Positions 1 to 9,368 are shown, numbered from the stretch's first letter. The stretch is 64,000 nt of DNA from Flavobacteriaceae bacterium Ap0902 (GCA_009835005.1 WTFG01000002.1:62001-126000); one strand, 5' to 3'. A program made the numbers and translations. Notes: generated from the sequence alone by a model not told the origin.

Positions 1-240
1 GAACCTTTAGAAGAGGATAATTGGAAAGAGAAAAAGAGCTTGGATGATCCAGACGGTGATGGATTTGTAGGTTTTGTGCACCAAGCCTTAATTGATAATT
101 ATCTAAAAGATCACCCAACGCCAGAAGATTGTGAGTTCTATTTCTGTGGACCACCATTAATGAACGATGCTGTCGTAAAAATGTGTGATGAGTTTGGAGT
201 TCCAGATGAAAATGTAAGATACGATGACTTTGGAGAATAA
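1..240 (+). CDS. nqrF: Na+-translocating NADH:quinone reductase subunit F, C-terminal end (partial)
   Basis: Only the last 79 codons lie in the window; the reading frame is open from base 1. The visible part is the end of a ferredoxin-reductase-type FAD/NADH domain, with the nucleotide-binding [10 protein letters not shown] stretch and the typical NqrF ending RYDDFGE. NqrF is the NADH-oxidising, flavin and 2Fe-2S subunit of the membrane Na+-pumping NQR complex. It is the last gene before a strong terminator, as expected for the final gene of an nqrABCDEF operon; the rest lies outside. Identification rests on the C-terminal motif alone. Confidence 0.85.
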   Translation, partial: EPLEEDNWKEKKSLDDPDGDGFVGFVHQALIDNYLKDHPTPEDCEFYFCGPPLMNDAVVKMCDEFGVPDENVRYDDFGE

Positions 241-270
241 ACCTAATCATTGGAATTTATAAAAAGTATA

Positions 271-306
271 AAAGACGTTAATTAGAAATGATTAACGTCT
301 TTTTTT
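271..306 (+). terminator. Rho-independent terminator after nqrF
   Basis: A perfect 10-bp inverted repeat, AGACGTTAAT (273-282) and ATTAACGTCT (291-300), has an 8-base loop and is followed by a run of T to 306. It can also end the convergent TonB receptor transcript because the upstream arm is preceded by A residues. Confidence 0.85.
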
Positions 307-349
307 ATGCTGTAAGCATGAATATTGGTAATAGCCTCTAAATTTTTCT

Positions 350-2791
350 TTATAGTTTGATTCCGATGGTGATATAATATGTCCTAGGATTAGATGGAAT
401 AATTCCAGGTCCTGGATAGCCGCTAGCCCTTCTAACGAAATACGATCTATCTAATAGATTGTTTAAACCAGATTCTATGGTAAATCTTTTATATTGATAA
501 GAGACAGACAAATCCATGATATGATACATAGGAATTTCACCCACAATACCACTGATTTTATCATCTTTGGATTGACGCGCATTCGTGGCATCGGTATATT
601 GCTTTGAAAGATAGGTCCAAAGCAGATTAGTGGATATGCTTTTGTAAGCAAAGCCAATTCCTGTTTTGATATTTACTGTTGGAACAAATTCCACCTTATT
701 TCCTTCTATATTTTGATCCAAAGGGGTATTTAAATATTGAGAATGCGTGAAGGTTGAATTGATAAAATAATGAAAATCAATTAGTCTAGAATCAATTTTT
801 AAAATCTTAGATAAGTTTAAATCTACCAAGCTTTCTAAACCATAAGTAACAGCTTTTCCAATATTATCTCTACCGCGCAGACCATAATAGGGACTATTGG
901 GATTGGATGCTATATATTCACCTATCTTGTTATCATATAATAAAACAAAACCATTAGAATCAAAAGAAATTAAATTTCTATATTTCCCTCTTGCACCAAC
1001 ATCAACGGTAAATCCTGTTTCATCTGTGATATCATCTGCCACGAAGAAATTGGGGCTGGTGGTGTGAATATCTGTAAAAGTCACAGAACGATAGTTTTTA
1101 GAGAAATTTCCATAAAATTCAATTGTTTTTGATGCTTTATAACTCAATCCGAGTCCATAAAGCAAAAATGAGCGTTTTTTATCTATATTCTCATTGAATA
1201 TGTCCTCATCTATCACATTGCCAGCTAGATCTGTGATTATGTATTTATATTGACCGTTGGCAGAAGTTTTAATCCATTCATATCTAAATCCAGGAGTAAC
1301 ACTAAATTTATCTGTAACATTCCAAATGGTTTCTCCAAAGAAGGTTAAGTTTCTATTCGGGTATTTGAAATCTGACTGGTATCTGTAATCGGCAGAATTT
1401 ATATAATCAAAATCGAAATCTGCATCGGACGCCCTACTTCCTGGACCCTGTGTTTGTGCATTTTGGGCATGGTAATATTTGGCGCCTAGCATCCAAACAT
1501 TTTTAAAGTCTCTAAAATTATAGTATTGTAAATATTTAGATTCTACCCCCCAATTATTAAACTCACCTACAATCAAATCTCTGGGAGAATCTAGTTCGTC
1601 TATGGCAGATACTCTATTATCTCTAAAGCCTAATGCTTTTCTTTTAGACTGCAAACCAAAGAATTGTGTAGAAAATTTCGCTTCATCTTTAAATGTATGA
1701 TTGAATTGAACATTTAATAAATTCCAATCTACGCGAAACCAATTTCTTTCTCTATTGCTAAATGTTGGGTCTTCATAAAACTGTTGATCTGTTAATCCAC
1801 CTGGTTGATGGGCTAAATAACCGAAATGCGTATATTCCGTGCGAATGTCTGTTCTAGGACTGATTTGGTAATTCAGTTTGCCAAAGTAATTAAAAGATTC
1901 AAAATCAGAATTAGGACGAAAACTATTGCCTTTTTTATAATTGAAGAAACCATAATAACTCAAACGCCCATTGGTACCAGAGATACTATTAAAGGAGGTG
2001 AATAAATCATGAGAACCTATGGTATTTCTAGTTTCAAATTCCAAAGGAGTATTCTTTTTTGGTTCTTTGAATTTAAAATTAATCAATCCGCCAAATTGAG
2101 TTCCATATTGTAAAGATGCGGCTCCCCGAATGATTTGAACTTCTTGTAATGCTTCTGCTGGAGGCGTGTAATAACTCTCTGGATAACCTAAAACATCAGC
2201 AGAAATATCATATCCATTCTGTCTGGTGTTGAAATTGGCTGTTCTATTGGGATCCAGACCTCGTCCACCGATACCCAACTGCAATCCACCATCATTATAG
2301 TCAAAAATATTCAAACCCACTACTTGGCTATAAATTTGCCTAGCATTGTTAGTGGCCAAATTGGCAGTTAGTTGATCTACTAAAACCACTTCATTCTTTT
2401 TGCCAGCTAGAATAGAGGTTCCTTCTACATCTTGCATTCTGCGTAAATTAAAGACCTCCTTTTGCTGTGCTTTTACTTCTAAGGTACTAAGGGTAATGAT
2501 GGGTTCTAATTGAATGTTATGCGTGAGATTTTTATCTAAATCCACTAAAACTTCATACAATTGAAACCCTTCTGCATAAGCACTCAATTTAAATAGACCT
2601 TTTTCTACATCTATGAATTGATATGCCCCGTTGGAATCAGAAAGCACGGTTTGATTGTCTAAAAAAATTTCTACACCTATTAATTTTTGATTCGTATCAC
2701 TCGCAGTAACTATTCCATCTAAGTTAAATTGGGCTTGGCCATAAGTAAATCCAATCAGTAATAATACGATACTAAAATCCTTTAATTTCAT
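350..2791 (-). CDS. TonB-dependent outer-membrane receptor, FecA-like
   Basis: About 813 residues. A signal peptide (MKLKDFSIVLLLIGF then GQAQ) is followed by a CarboxypepD_reg-like beta-sandwich (about 25-105), a plug domain (about 110-240, with GIGGRGLDPNR and VQIIRGAASLQYGTQFGG) and a 22-strand-type barrel ending TYYITIGIKL. The plug motifs resemble Fe(III)-dicitrate receptors, but the substrate is not proven. The start at 2791 is preferred over the ATG at 2815 because it begins directly at the signal peptide; it overlaps the end of the HTTM gene by 20 bases, so the two are translationally coupled. Third gene of a leftward operon with HTTM and imelysin. Confidence 0.92.
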   Translation of the reverse strand: MKLKDFSIVLLLIGFTYGQAQFNLDGIVTASDTNQKLIGVEIFLDNQTVLSDSNGAYQFIDVEKGLFKLSAYAEGFQLYEVLVDLDKNLTHNIQLEPIITLSTLEVKAQQKEVFNLRRMQDVEGTSILAGKKNEVVLVDQLTANLATNNARQIYSQVVGLNIFDYNDGGLQLGIGGRGLDPNRTANFNTRQNGYDISADVLGYPESYYTPPAEALQEVQIIRGAASLQYGTQFGGLINFKFKEPKKNTPLEFETRNTIGSHDLFTSFNSISGTNGRLSYYGFFNYKKGNSFRPNSDFESFNYFGKLNYQISPRTDIRTEYTHFGYLAHQPGGLTDQQFYEDPTFSNRERNWFRVDWNLLNVQFNHTFKDEAKFSTQFFGLQSKRKALGFRDNRVSAIDELDSPRDLIVGEFNNWGVESKYLQYYNFRDFKNVWMLGAKYYHAQNAQTQGPGSRASDADFDFDYINSADYRYQSDFKYPNRNLTFFGETIWNVTDKFSVTPGFRYEWIKTSANGQYKYIITDLAGNVIDEDIFNENIDKKRSFLLYGLGLSYKASKTIEFYGNFSKNYRSVTFTDIHTTSPNFFVADDITDETGFTVDVGARGKYRNLISFDSNGFVLLYDNKIGEYIASNPNSPYYGLRGRDNIGKAVTYGLESLVDLNLSKILKIDSRLIDFHYFINSTFTHSQYLNTPLDQNIEGNKVEFVPTVNIKTGIGFAYKSISTNLLWTYLSKQYTDATNARQSKDDKISGIVGEIPMYHIMDLSVSYQYKRFTIESGLNNLLDRSYFVRRASGYPGPGIIPSNPRTYYITIGIKL

Positions 2792-4124
2792 CTGAAAATG
2801 GTAATAGCCACTCATTTACATCTTGTTCTAAATGTACCTGGGCTAAATTAATATGAGAGTTAATATATTTTTGACTTCGTCTTCCATTAAGTGCTACATA
2901 GCTATCTGCATACACTTGTGGCTTATACATGCCTTTATGCTCAAACTTTTTGGCAAGAAAATGGGCAAATTCTAATATAAAGTCTGGCTGTGTAGCCATT
3001 TGTTTGATTTGAAAAGGAGTTAAATAAGCCGTGGGCTCTACGGAAATCTTTTTGCCACTATCACTATCAACTACTTGGAAAGTAATGTATCCTGCTTTTT
3101 CCATAAGCATTACACGCCAAGAGAATCTGAATCCATCTTCTGTCCAGAACAATTCTCCAGATTTAGTTAAATGTCTGAAGGGTAGGATCAGTTGGACGAT
3201 TATAAAAGCAAATAAAAATAACCCAACCAATTTAGACGGAAGGCTTGGCATGGTATAAGGTCTCCAACTTGGTCGCGGATGATAATTAATGGTTCTGAAA
3301 AAAAAGTCTAAAATTCCTTGGTGGAATGTGCTAGAAAAAAATATCAGCGTGGCACAAATCATTATATAAGGGAACATCCCGATGGGGAAAAGGATGCTCG
3401 TGAAAACATGAAATACCACCACGAGTAAGAACCCAAATAATCTCGTTTTTCTATTAATCAATAGAAAAGGGATTGCTAAATCGTAAAGGGCACCAGACCA
3501 AGACATGGCATAATGAAACCATTCCTTATCCATGAGCTCACCTATGATGGGTAAATAAGTCTTAGAGGATAACCAAATTTTTAATGGGGCTGCTTCTAAT
3601 AGCCAATCAGAATTTAATTTGGCAAGTCCAGCATACCAATAAACAATGCATAGCATGGCTTGTAGTATTAAAATGCTCCAACGGGGTACTTTGTTAAAGG
3701 TTTTCTGTGGATTCAGATATGAGTCTATAGAGGCATATACGTTGGCTGGAAGAAAAATCATAATAAAACTTATCAAACTCACAAAATAATAGTGATTGAG
3801 GTAAGTGGTTTTATCCATTAATTCTATATAGGTAAAGGACAGGAAGAATACGATGATACTTAACCTATACTTAAAACCAACGGCAACCATCAAAGCGGAT
3901 AAGCCACATAGAGCGAAGATAACATAAGTAAAATCACCTAAGGGTTTTATCCATTCAAAGTATTGATAAGAGAAATGAAACTCGGGTTCTATGTATAATG
4001 ATTCAATCCAGCCATTGCTCCAAAATCTAAAAATACTCCATAGCATCAAAGTGCCAAAGAGTATTCTAAATACGATTAGGGGAGAGATATTAACGGGATT
4101 TTGAAGATAATTTGTGATTTTCAT
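2772..4124 (-). CDS. HTTM domain integral membrane protein (vitamin K-dependent carboxylase superfamily)
   Basis: 450 residues. The first about 330 hold several hydrophobic helices and the HTTM signatures YWYAGLAKLNSDW, WSGALYDLAIPFLL and FHVFTSILFPIGMFPY; the last about 120 residues are soluble. The family is named for horizontally transferred homologues of vertebrate gamma-glutamyl carboxylase; bacterial members are mostly of unknown activity. It sits 5 bases after an imelysin gene and overlaps the TonB receptor, so it probably serves the same uptake system, perhaps modifying or tethering a periplasmic partner. No quinone-reducing partner gene is visible next to it. Family call is confident; reaction unknown. 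Confidence 0.85.
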   Translation of the reverse strand: MKITNYLQNPVNISPLIVFRILFGTLMLWSIFRFWSNGWIESLYIEPEFHFSYQYFEWIKPLGDFTYVIFALCGLSALMVAVGFKYRLSIIVFFLSFTYIELMDKTTYLNHYYFVSLISFIMIFLPANVYASIDSYLNPQKTFNKVPRWSILILQAMLCIVYWYAGLAKLNSDWLLEAAPLKIWLSSKTYLPIIGELMDKEWFHYAMSWSGALYDLAIPFLLINRKTRLFGFLLVVVFHVFTSILFPIGMFPYIMICATLIFFSSTFHQGILDFFFRTINYHPRPSWRPYTMPSLPSKLVGLFLFAFIIVQLILPFRHLTKSGELFWTEDGFRFSWRVMLMEKAGYITFQVVDSDSGKKISVEPTAYLTPFQIKQMATQPDFILEFAHFLAKKFEHKGMYKPQVYADSYVALNGRRSQKYINSHINLAQVHLEQDVNEWLLPFSDEIKGF

Positions 4125-4129
4125 ATACT

Positions 4130-5233
4130 TTAATCACCGTCTCCATCATAATATGCCACGCTAATATTCAATGCTTGTAGCATTTCTACTTTTAGTGGGA
4201 TTACATTTTGTTGAATTTTATCATTTAAATTCAATATGGCTTGTCGCTCACTGATTACTAACTGTTTTAAAGTTCCATTAAGGGCATTAGAGGTTGTGAT
4301 AATCGTATTAAAACCATTGGTAATATCAGTGGCAATATCTTCTCTGTTTAGATACTTTAAGTAGCTATCAAATCCTGGACCTGTAGCATTGCTATTGAAA
4401 TTTTTGCCTAAATAAAAATCCCTCATGGCCATAGTAGCAGTATCAAATAATTCTAAAGAAAATTCTGGAGCATAATAGGACTCTACTTTTTCTGGGGCTG
4501 CTACACCTGTATCATAACCAGCAGGGATTCTAATTTTACCATTCCTATAATATTTCTCATAAAATAGAAGAAAGTCATTGGCCACTAAATCCACAGAACT
4601 TGTGGCAGATGATCCATTATTGGCAATAAAAGTATCTTTATACGTTTGCCAAGCATCATATACAAGCTCTGTTTTATCTTCTAATCTATCAGAGACTGCT
4701 TCTATAAACCTCTTATAATTGCTGGCATTGGCGTCATCTGTATATTTGTTGATAATTTCTAAATCACTTTCGCCAAGACCATTTAATAAGTAATCTAAAG
4801 CAGGATATCCTTGTTTAGCAGAATTACTTGTTAAATGCAATTGGTAATCTGTTTGATTCAACAATGTTTCAATTCCAGAAGCATCGGTAGGATAAATATT
4901 AAAATATTGTCTTAAATTTTCATTCTTAGCAGGACCAACCTCAAAAAATGCAACTTTTTGCCAGGCTAAATAGGCATTTTTATGTGCTAAACGAGTTTCA
5001 CTAAGTGTATTGACGTTGGGGTTTTCAATAAAAGTTTCTATGTTTTCGTTTAATGCCTCATTGGCTGCTTTTAAGTTGGCATAACCAGGAATAATGATAT
5101 TATTTGCCCAATGTGAAAGCATCGCAGAGCGATCAAATTCCGTAGAAGGATCTACAGGGATAATATCGTCGGAGTTGCTAGAAGAACAAGCAACAAAGAA
5201 TAAGCTTAAAAATGTTAAAAGAATTAATCGCAT
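4130..5233 (-). CDS. Imelysin (M75) family lipoprotein with degenerate metal motif
   Basis: 367 residues. Lipobox ending at Cys16 (LFFVAC) predicts a lipoprotein in the outer or inner membrane. The helical imelysin fold is indicated by AHKNAYLAWQKVAFFEVGP (about 83-101) and NIYPTDASGIETLL (112-125). The site that in other imelysins reads GxHxxE here reads GYPALD (142-147), so the His and Glu are replaced by Pro and Asp. Imelysins (EfeO and IrpA relatives) are implicated in iron uptake. First gene of the leftward operon; diverges from the DUF4856 operon across a 144-base gap containing a palindrome. Confidence 0.88.
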   Translation of the reverse strand: MRLILLTFLSLFFVACSSSNSDDIIPVDPSTEFDRSAMLSHWANNIIIPGYANLKAANEALNENIETFIENPNVNTLSETRLAHKNAYLAWQKVAFFEVGPAKNENLRQYFNIYPTDASGIETLLNQTDYQLHLTSNSAKQGYPALDYLLNGLGESDLEIINKYTDDANASNYKRFIEAVSDRLEDKTELVYDAWQTYKDTFIANNGSSATSSVDLVANDFLLFYEKYYRNGKIRIPAGYDTGVAAPEKVESYYAPEFSLELFDTATMAMRDFYLGKNFNSNATGPGFDSYLKYLNREDIATDITNGFNTIITTSNALNGTLKQLVISERQAILNLNDKIQQNVIPLKVEMLQALNISVAYYDGDGD

Positions 5234-5242
5234 ACTATGGGT

Positions 5243-5259
5243 TTATTTAATCTAAATAA
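5243..5259. promoter_or_regulatory. Candidate operator palindrome in the divergent iron-type locus
   Basis: TTATTTA (5243-5249) and TAAATAA (5253-5259) form a perfect 7-bp inverted repeat around ATC, 10 bases upstream of the leftward imelysin start codon. A half-site, CTAAATAAT, recurs at 5348-5356 next to the rightward promoter. The AT-rich symmetry resembles Fur or DtxR family operators; assignment to a regulator is inference, and in DNA this AT-rich chance palindromes occur. Confidence 0.4.
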
Positions 5260-5332
5260 GGGCAAATATACAAGGGAATTTTAAATAATAAAATTAAATC
5301 ACTTAATAATAAAAATTTATTTTCAAATATAC

Positions 5333-5363
5333 TTGTTTGGTCTAATTCTAAATAATACTTTTG
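5333..5363 (+). promoter_or_regulatory. Bacteroidetes-type promoter for the DUF4856-imelysin-DUF1111 operon
   Basis: A TTG at 5333-5335 and TACTTTTG (5356-5363, matching TAnnTTTG) are separated by 20 bases, matching the -33/-7 architecture of Bacteroidetes primary sigma factor promoters. The ATG of the first gene follows 14 bases after the -7 element. Confidence 0.55.
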
Positions 5364-5377
5364 TCAAAAATTAATAT

Positions 5378-6586
5378 ATGACAAACTTTAAAATTTTATC
5401 ATTACTAGGTATTGGATTACTAATGACATCTTGTACTTCAGATGACGATACTCCATCGATTACTGTGGAGGAACCTAGTACCTATTCTTTCACCAGAAAT
5501 GGTGAATCTACCGTAAATTTCGGTGGGCAAAATACGCGTATTCTCATGGCTAATGAACTTATAGCTAAATTTGGCGATTTTGAAAATGCTACAGAAGAAC
5601 AATTATTAAATATGTACAATCACCAAAAAGGTGCAATTGATTTTTCTTCTACAGATTTGAATAACAGTAGCAAAAATATTAGAAGCAAAGTGGCTGCTTC
5701 TAAGGAATATTTCGCTGATAATTCTGTAGAATCAGAAGCAATTAAAAATCATTTTGCAGAATGGATTGGAAATCAAACCAATAATGTATTCCCTAATTAT
5801 AATAATCCTGCAAGTGCTGGAGTAGCTGGTCAAGTAGTTTTAGGAGATAAAACCAGGTATGTAAATGAGAAAGGAATAGAAAACAATCAAATGTTCGCCA
5901 AAAGTTTGATAGGTGCCTTAATGGCAGATCAGGCATTAAATAATTATTTGAGTACATCTGTATTAGATGCTGGGGATAATAGAGCCAACAATGACAATAA
6001 TGTGACACTAGAGGGAAAACCTTATACAATGATGGAGCATAAATGGGATGAGGCTTATGGCTATATTTATGGAGGTGAAGTTGAGAATGAGGCTGACCCT
6101 AATGCATCAGACAAGGTACACAATAAATTCTTGCACAAATATTCTCTTAGAGTAGATCAGAATACTAATTTCACAGGAATTGCAGATGATATCTTTCAAG
6201 CGTTCAAAAAAGGTAGAGCAGCGATTGTAGCAAAAGAATATAGCGTTAGAGATGAGCAGATTTCTATACTTAGAAAGAAAATATCTACGGTAATTGCTGT
6301 TAGAGCATTGCATTATATTCAATCAGGAAAAAGCAAGATAGAACAGGGAACTAGAACAGCCGCATTTCATGACCTTTCAGAAGGTGTAGGCTTTATGTAC
6401 AGTTTGCAATTTACACAGAATCCAGAAACTGGTAATCCCTATATGAGTGCAGAAGAATTAAATAATGCTTTGGATATGGTATTAGCCAATGATGGCTTAT
6501 GGACGGTAGAAGCGAGCACATTACAGGAAATTAGTGAACTCATCGCTTCTAAATTTGATTTCACATTAGCAGAAGCTGCATTATAA
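5378..6586 (+). CDS. DUF4856 domain-containing lipoprotein
   Basis: 402 residues with a lipobox ending at Cys19 (LMTSC), then a short acidic linker and a helical domain matching the DUF4856 pattern: YSFTRNGESTVNFGGQNTRI near the N-terminus, HKWDEAYGYIYG in the middle, and TAAFHDLSEGVGFMYSLQF near the C-terminus. DUF4856 proteins are known from Bacteroidetes, often beside imelysins, and have no established function. The His- and Glu-rich helices resemble imelysin architecture, so a periplasmic metal- or haem-related role is plausible but inferred. First gene of the rightward operon. Confidence 0.85.
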   Translation: MTNFKILSLLGIGLLMTSCTSDDDTPSITVEEPSTYSFTRNGESTVNFGGQNTRILMANELIAKFGDFENATEEQLLNMYNHQKGAIDFSSTDLNNSSKNIRSKVAASKEYFADNSVESEAIKNHFAEWIGNQTNNVFPNYNNPASAGVAGQVVLGDKTRYVNEKGIENNQMFAKSLIGALMADQALNNYLSTSVLDAGDNRANNDNNVTLEGKPYTMMEHKWDEAYGYIYGGEVENEADPNASDKVHNKFLHKYSLRVDQNTNFTGIADDIFQAFKKGRAAIVAKEYSVRDEQISILRKKISTVIAVRALHYIQSGKSKIEQGTRTAAFHDLSEGVGFMYSLQFTQNPETGNPYMSAEELNNALDMVLANDGLWTVEASTLQEISELIASKFDFTLAEAAL

Positions 6587-6608
6587 ACTAGACAACAGAT
6601 TCATAATC

Positions 6609-6646
6609 AAAGGTTATACTCAGATATAATTGGTATAACCTTTTTT
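6609..6646 (+). terminator. Terminator or attenuator between DUF4856 and second imelysin
   Basis: AAGGTTATAC (6610-6619) pairs with GTATAACCTT (6633-6642), followed by T residues to 6646. It lies inside an otherwise co-directional cluster, so it may reduce rather than stop transcription into the next gene. Confidence 0.7.
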
Positions 6647-6683
6647 ACTTAAAACCATTTTAATTTAATTATATAATAGAATT

Positions 6684-7901
6684 ATGAAAAAAGTAATAAT
6701 AGGTATGCTAACGATGGCAGCCATACTTTCATTCCAATCTTGTAATAATGATGATGACACTCCAACTCCGGATGTGAACGTAGAAGAACAATTAAAAAAA
6801 GAAGTAGTGGAGAACTACGCTAATATTGTATATACGAATTACAAAGATTCTTATGATTTAGCCCAAGTTTTACAAGGAAACATAGAAACATTTTTAGCAA
6901 CACCCACAGCATCTAACTTTAATATGGTTAAACAAGCATGGTATGATGCTAGAGAGCCTTATGGGCAGACAGAAGCATTTCGATTTGCAGGTGGACCAAT
7001 TGATACAGGTGAAGATTCTGTGGAGGGAATGCTTAACGCGTGGCCTTTGGACGAATCTTTCATAGACTATGTTAGCCATTCAGGAGAATCTAATGTGAAC
7101 ATTATTAACAATGTATCAGATTATCCAGTGATTTCTAAAGAGGTATTAAGAGAGGTAAATGAATCTACAGAAACTAGTATTTCATTAGGTTACCATGCCA
7201 TAGAGTTTTTACTATGGGGTCAGGATACACAGATCCCAACGCAAGGACCAGAACACACTACTGGTGGTAATAGACCTTATACAGATTTTGTAGATGGTGG
7301 TACAGCCACGCACCAAGATAGGAGAAGACAATATCTACAAGTTGCTACTGAATTATTAATAGAAGATTTAAAGTATTTAGTAGATGAGTGGGATGTAAAT
7401 GGGAACAACTATAGAGCAGACTTTATCTCCCAAGATGTAGATAAGTCCATAAGCCAAATGTTAGCAGGGATTGGTGTTCTAGCGGGTTCTGAACTTTCAG
7501 AAGAAAGAATATTAGTAGCAGTTTCTAAGACTAGCCAAGAAGATGAGCATTCTTGTTTTAGTGACAATACGCATCGTGATATCATCACCAATTATATGGG
7601 TATAGAAAATGTATTTATGGGTACTTACAAAAGCGTAGATGGTACTGTCGTATCTGGATCTTCTATTTCTGATTTATTAAAGATGAAAGATGAAGCTAAA
7701 CTTTCCGAAATGGTGAATTCTATGCAAACCATAGAAAATGAAATCGAATCCACCACCATACCGTTTGATTATGCTATTACCCAAGCATCGGATGTGGCAA
7801 AATTTAATTTAATTGTAAATGAATTACGCGATTTAGGTGCTGATTTCGCTGCTATTTCCAATACAATTGCAGATGGGGTATATGTGGCTCCAGAGGGATA
7901 A
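6684..7901 (+). CDS. Imelysin (M75) family lipoprotein, canonical GxHxxE
   Basis: 405 residues; lipobox ending at Cys20 (LSFQSC) followed by an Asn/Asp-rich linker. The imelysin fold is shown by VKQAWYDAREPYGQTEAFRF (82-101) and the intact metal-site motif GYHAIE (169-174) with FLLWGQD after it, as in IrpA-type proteins linked to iron acquisition. A second-half signature EERILVAVSKTSQEDEHSCF precedes the C-terminal helices. Compared with the leftward paralogue, this copy keeps the His and Glu, so the two are probably specialised partners rather than redundant. Followed after 69 bases by the dihaem protein gene. Confidence 0.93.
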   Translation: MKKVIIGMLTMAAILSFQSCNNDDDTPTPDVNVEEQLKKEVVENYANIVYTNYKDSYDLAQVLQGNIETFLATPTASNFNMVKQAWYDAREPYGQTEAFRFAGGPIDTGEDSVEGMLNAWPLDESFIDYVSHSGESNVNIINNVSDYPVISKEVLREVNESTETSISLGYHAIEFLLWGQDTQIPTQGPEHTTGGNRPYTDFVDGGTATHQDRRRQYLQVATELLIEDLKYLVDEWDVNGNNYRADFISQDVDKSISQMLAGIGVLAGSELSEERILVAVSKTSQEDEHSCFSDNTHRDIITNYMGIENVFMGTYKSVDGTVVSGSSISDLLKMKDEAKLSEMVNSMQTIENEIESTTIPFDYAITQASDVAKFNLIVNELRDLGADFAAISNTIADGVYVAPEG

Positions 7902-7920
7902 TAAAAAATAGTCTAAGAAT

Positions 7921-7960
7921 AATCTGTAATGGTCTTTTAGATGATTACAGATTTATTTGT
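7921..7960 (+). terminator. Stem-loop between imelysin and dihaem protein genes
   Basis: AATCTGTAAT (7921-7930) pairs perfectly with ATTACAGATT (7944-7953). There is only a broken T tract afterwards, so it may stabilise the mRNA end or attenuate rather than terminate. Confidence 0.45.
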
Positions 7961-7970
7961 TTAAAAAATT

Positions 7971-9368
7971 ATGTTGAATTATTTTTATTTAATTTTAAGT
8001 TTATTTTTAATATGCTCCTGTGAGCATGATACATTGGATGAGGGAACTCAAATGTTATATCCAGAAGCTTATGAACAGTTCTCTGGTGGGGAAGGGACTG
8101 TTTTTATAGAAGGCTTTAATGCATTCGAACTAAAAGTACCTGACATGAGTTATGAGAATCAAAACTTATTTGCTATAGGAAACTCATTATTCGAACAGAA
8201 TTGGGTAACAGCACCTGCTTCTACAACTGGACGAGATGGACTAGGACCCCTTTTTAACGCGAGAGCATGTGCCACTTGCCATTTTAAAGATGGGAGGGGA
8301 CGTCCACCATCTTCTTTCGGTGATATCAATCACGGTTTATTGGTTCAATTAAGTATCAATGGAACAGATATCCATGGAGACCCCTTGCCTCACCCCGTGT
8401 ATGGTGGTCAGTTGCAGGATCAAAGCATTATGGGTATTTCGCCAGAAGGGCATATTGTCATCAACACAGAATTAATTACGGGTCAATATGCAGATGGCAC
8501 ATCTTATACTTTGTCAAAACCAGTTTACACATTTGCTGGATTAAATTATGGTCCTTTAGAAAATGTCATGTTTTCTCCAAGAGTTGCACCACAAATGATA
8601 GGATTAGGATTGTTAGACGCTATTGCAGATCTAGACATTCTAGCCAATGTAGATGAGGCAGATAGCAATAAAGATGGAATTTCTGGTAGAGCTGTTTATG
8701 TTTGGAACAAAGAAACTAATACGTATACTTTAGGTAAATACGGCTGGAAATCCTCTGTACCAACAATTAAAGATCAGGTTGCCACTGCATTTTCATTTGA
8801 TATGGGATTGACTTCTAGTTTATTTACAGCTACAGAATGTCCTCCTGGTATAGATTGTTCTTCTATTCCTAATGGAGGTATTCCAGAGGTAATAGACGAG
8901 GCCTTAGAACAGGTAACGGTTTATTCTAAAACACTTGCGGTTCCTTCTAGAAGAAACCATGATAATCAAAATGTTTTAAAAGGAAAGCAAATTTTTAATC
9001 AATTGGATTGTACCAAATGTCATATTCCTAAACATCATACCCAAACTAATTATCATATTCCACAATTAGCGAATCAGATTATTTGGCCATATACAGACAT
9101 GCTATTGCATGATATGGGAGAGGAGCTATCCGATCATAGGCCAGTTAAAGGAGTTCATGGAAATGAGTGGAGAACCCCACCTTTATGGGGGTTGGGTTAT
9201 ACCCAAGAGGTCAGTGGGCATACCCAATTATTGCATGATGGTAGAGCCAACAATATAGAAGAAGCGATTCTATGGCATGGAGGAGAAGCAGCAAAATCTA
9301 AACAAAAATTTATAAATCTATCGTTAGAGGATAGAAATTATCTGTTGGATTTTTTAAATTCCCTGTAA
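7971..9368 (+). CDS. Dihaem c-type lipoprotein, DUF1111 / di-haem oxidoreductase family
   Basis: 465 residues. A hydrophobic N-terminus with a Cys-rich lipobox (LICSC) predicts a lipoprotein. Two haem c sites are visible: CATCH (100-104) and CTKCH (347-351). Family signatures are FNARACATCHFKDGRG, TDMLLHDMG (375-383), WRTPPLWGLG (400-409) and LLHDGRA. Members were named thiol oxidoreductase or dihaem peroxidase-like, and recur beside imelysins in several phyla. Here it closes the rightward operon, suggesting a redox step (for example Fe or Cu oxidation state change) at the cell surface; that role is inferred. Confidence 0.93.
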   Translation: MLNYFYLILSLFLICSCEHDTLDEGTQMLYPEAYEQFSGGEGTVFIEGFNAFELKVPDMSYENQNLFAIGNSLFEQNWVTAPASTTGRDGLGPLFNARACATCHFKDGRGRPPSSFGDINHGLLVQLSINGTDIHGDPLPHPVYGGQLQDQSIMGISPEGHIVINTELITGQYADGTSYTLSKPVYTFAGLNYGPLENVMFSPRVAPQMIGLGLLDAIADLDILANVDEADSNKDGISGRAVYVWNKETNTYTLGKYGWKSSVPTIKDQVATAFSFDMGLTSSLFTATECPPGIDCSSIPNGGIPEVIDEALEQVTVYSKTLAVPSRRNHDNQNVLKGKQIFNQLDCTKCHIPKHHTQTNYHIPQLANQIIWPYTDMLLHDMGEELSDHRPVKGVHGNEWRTPPLWGLGYTQEVSGHTQLLHDGRANNIEEAILWHGGEAAKSKQKFINLSLEDRNYLLDFLNSL

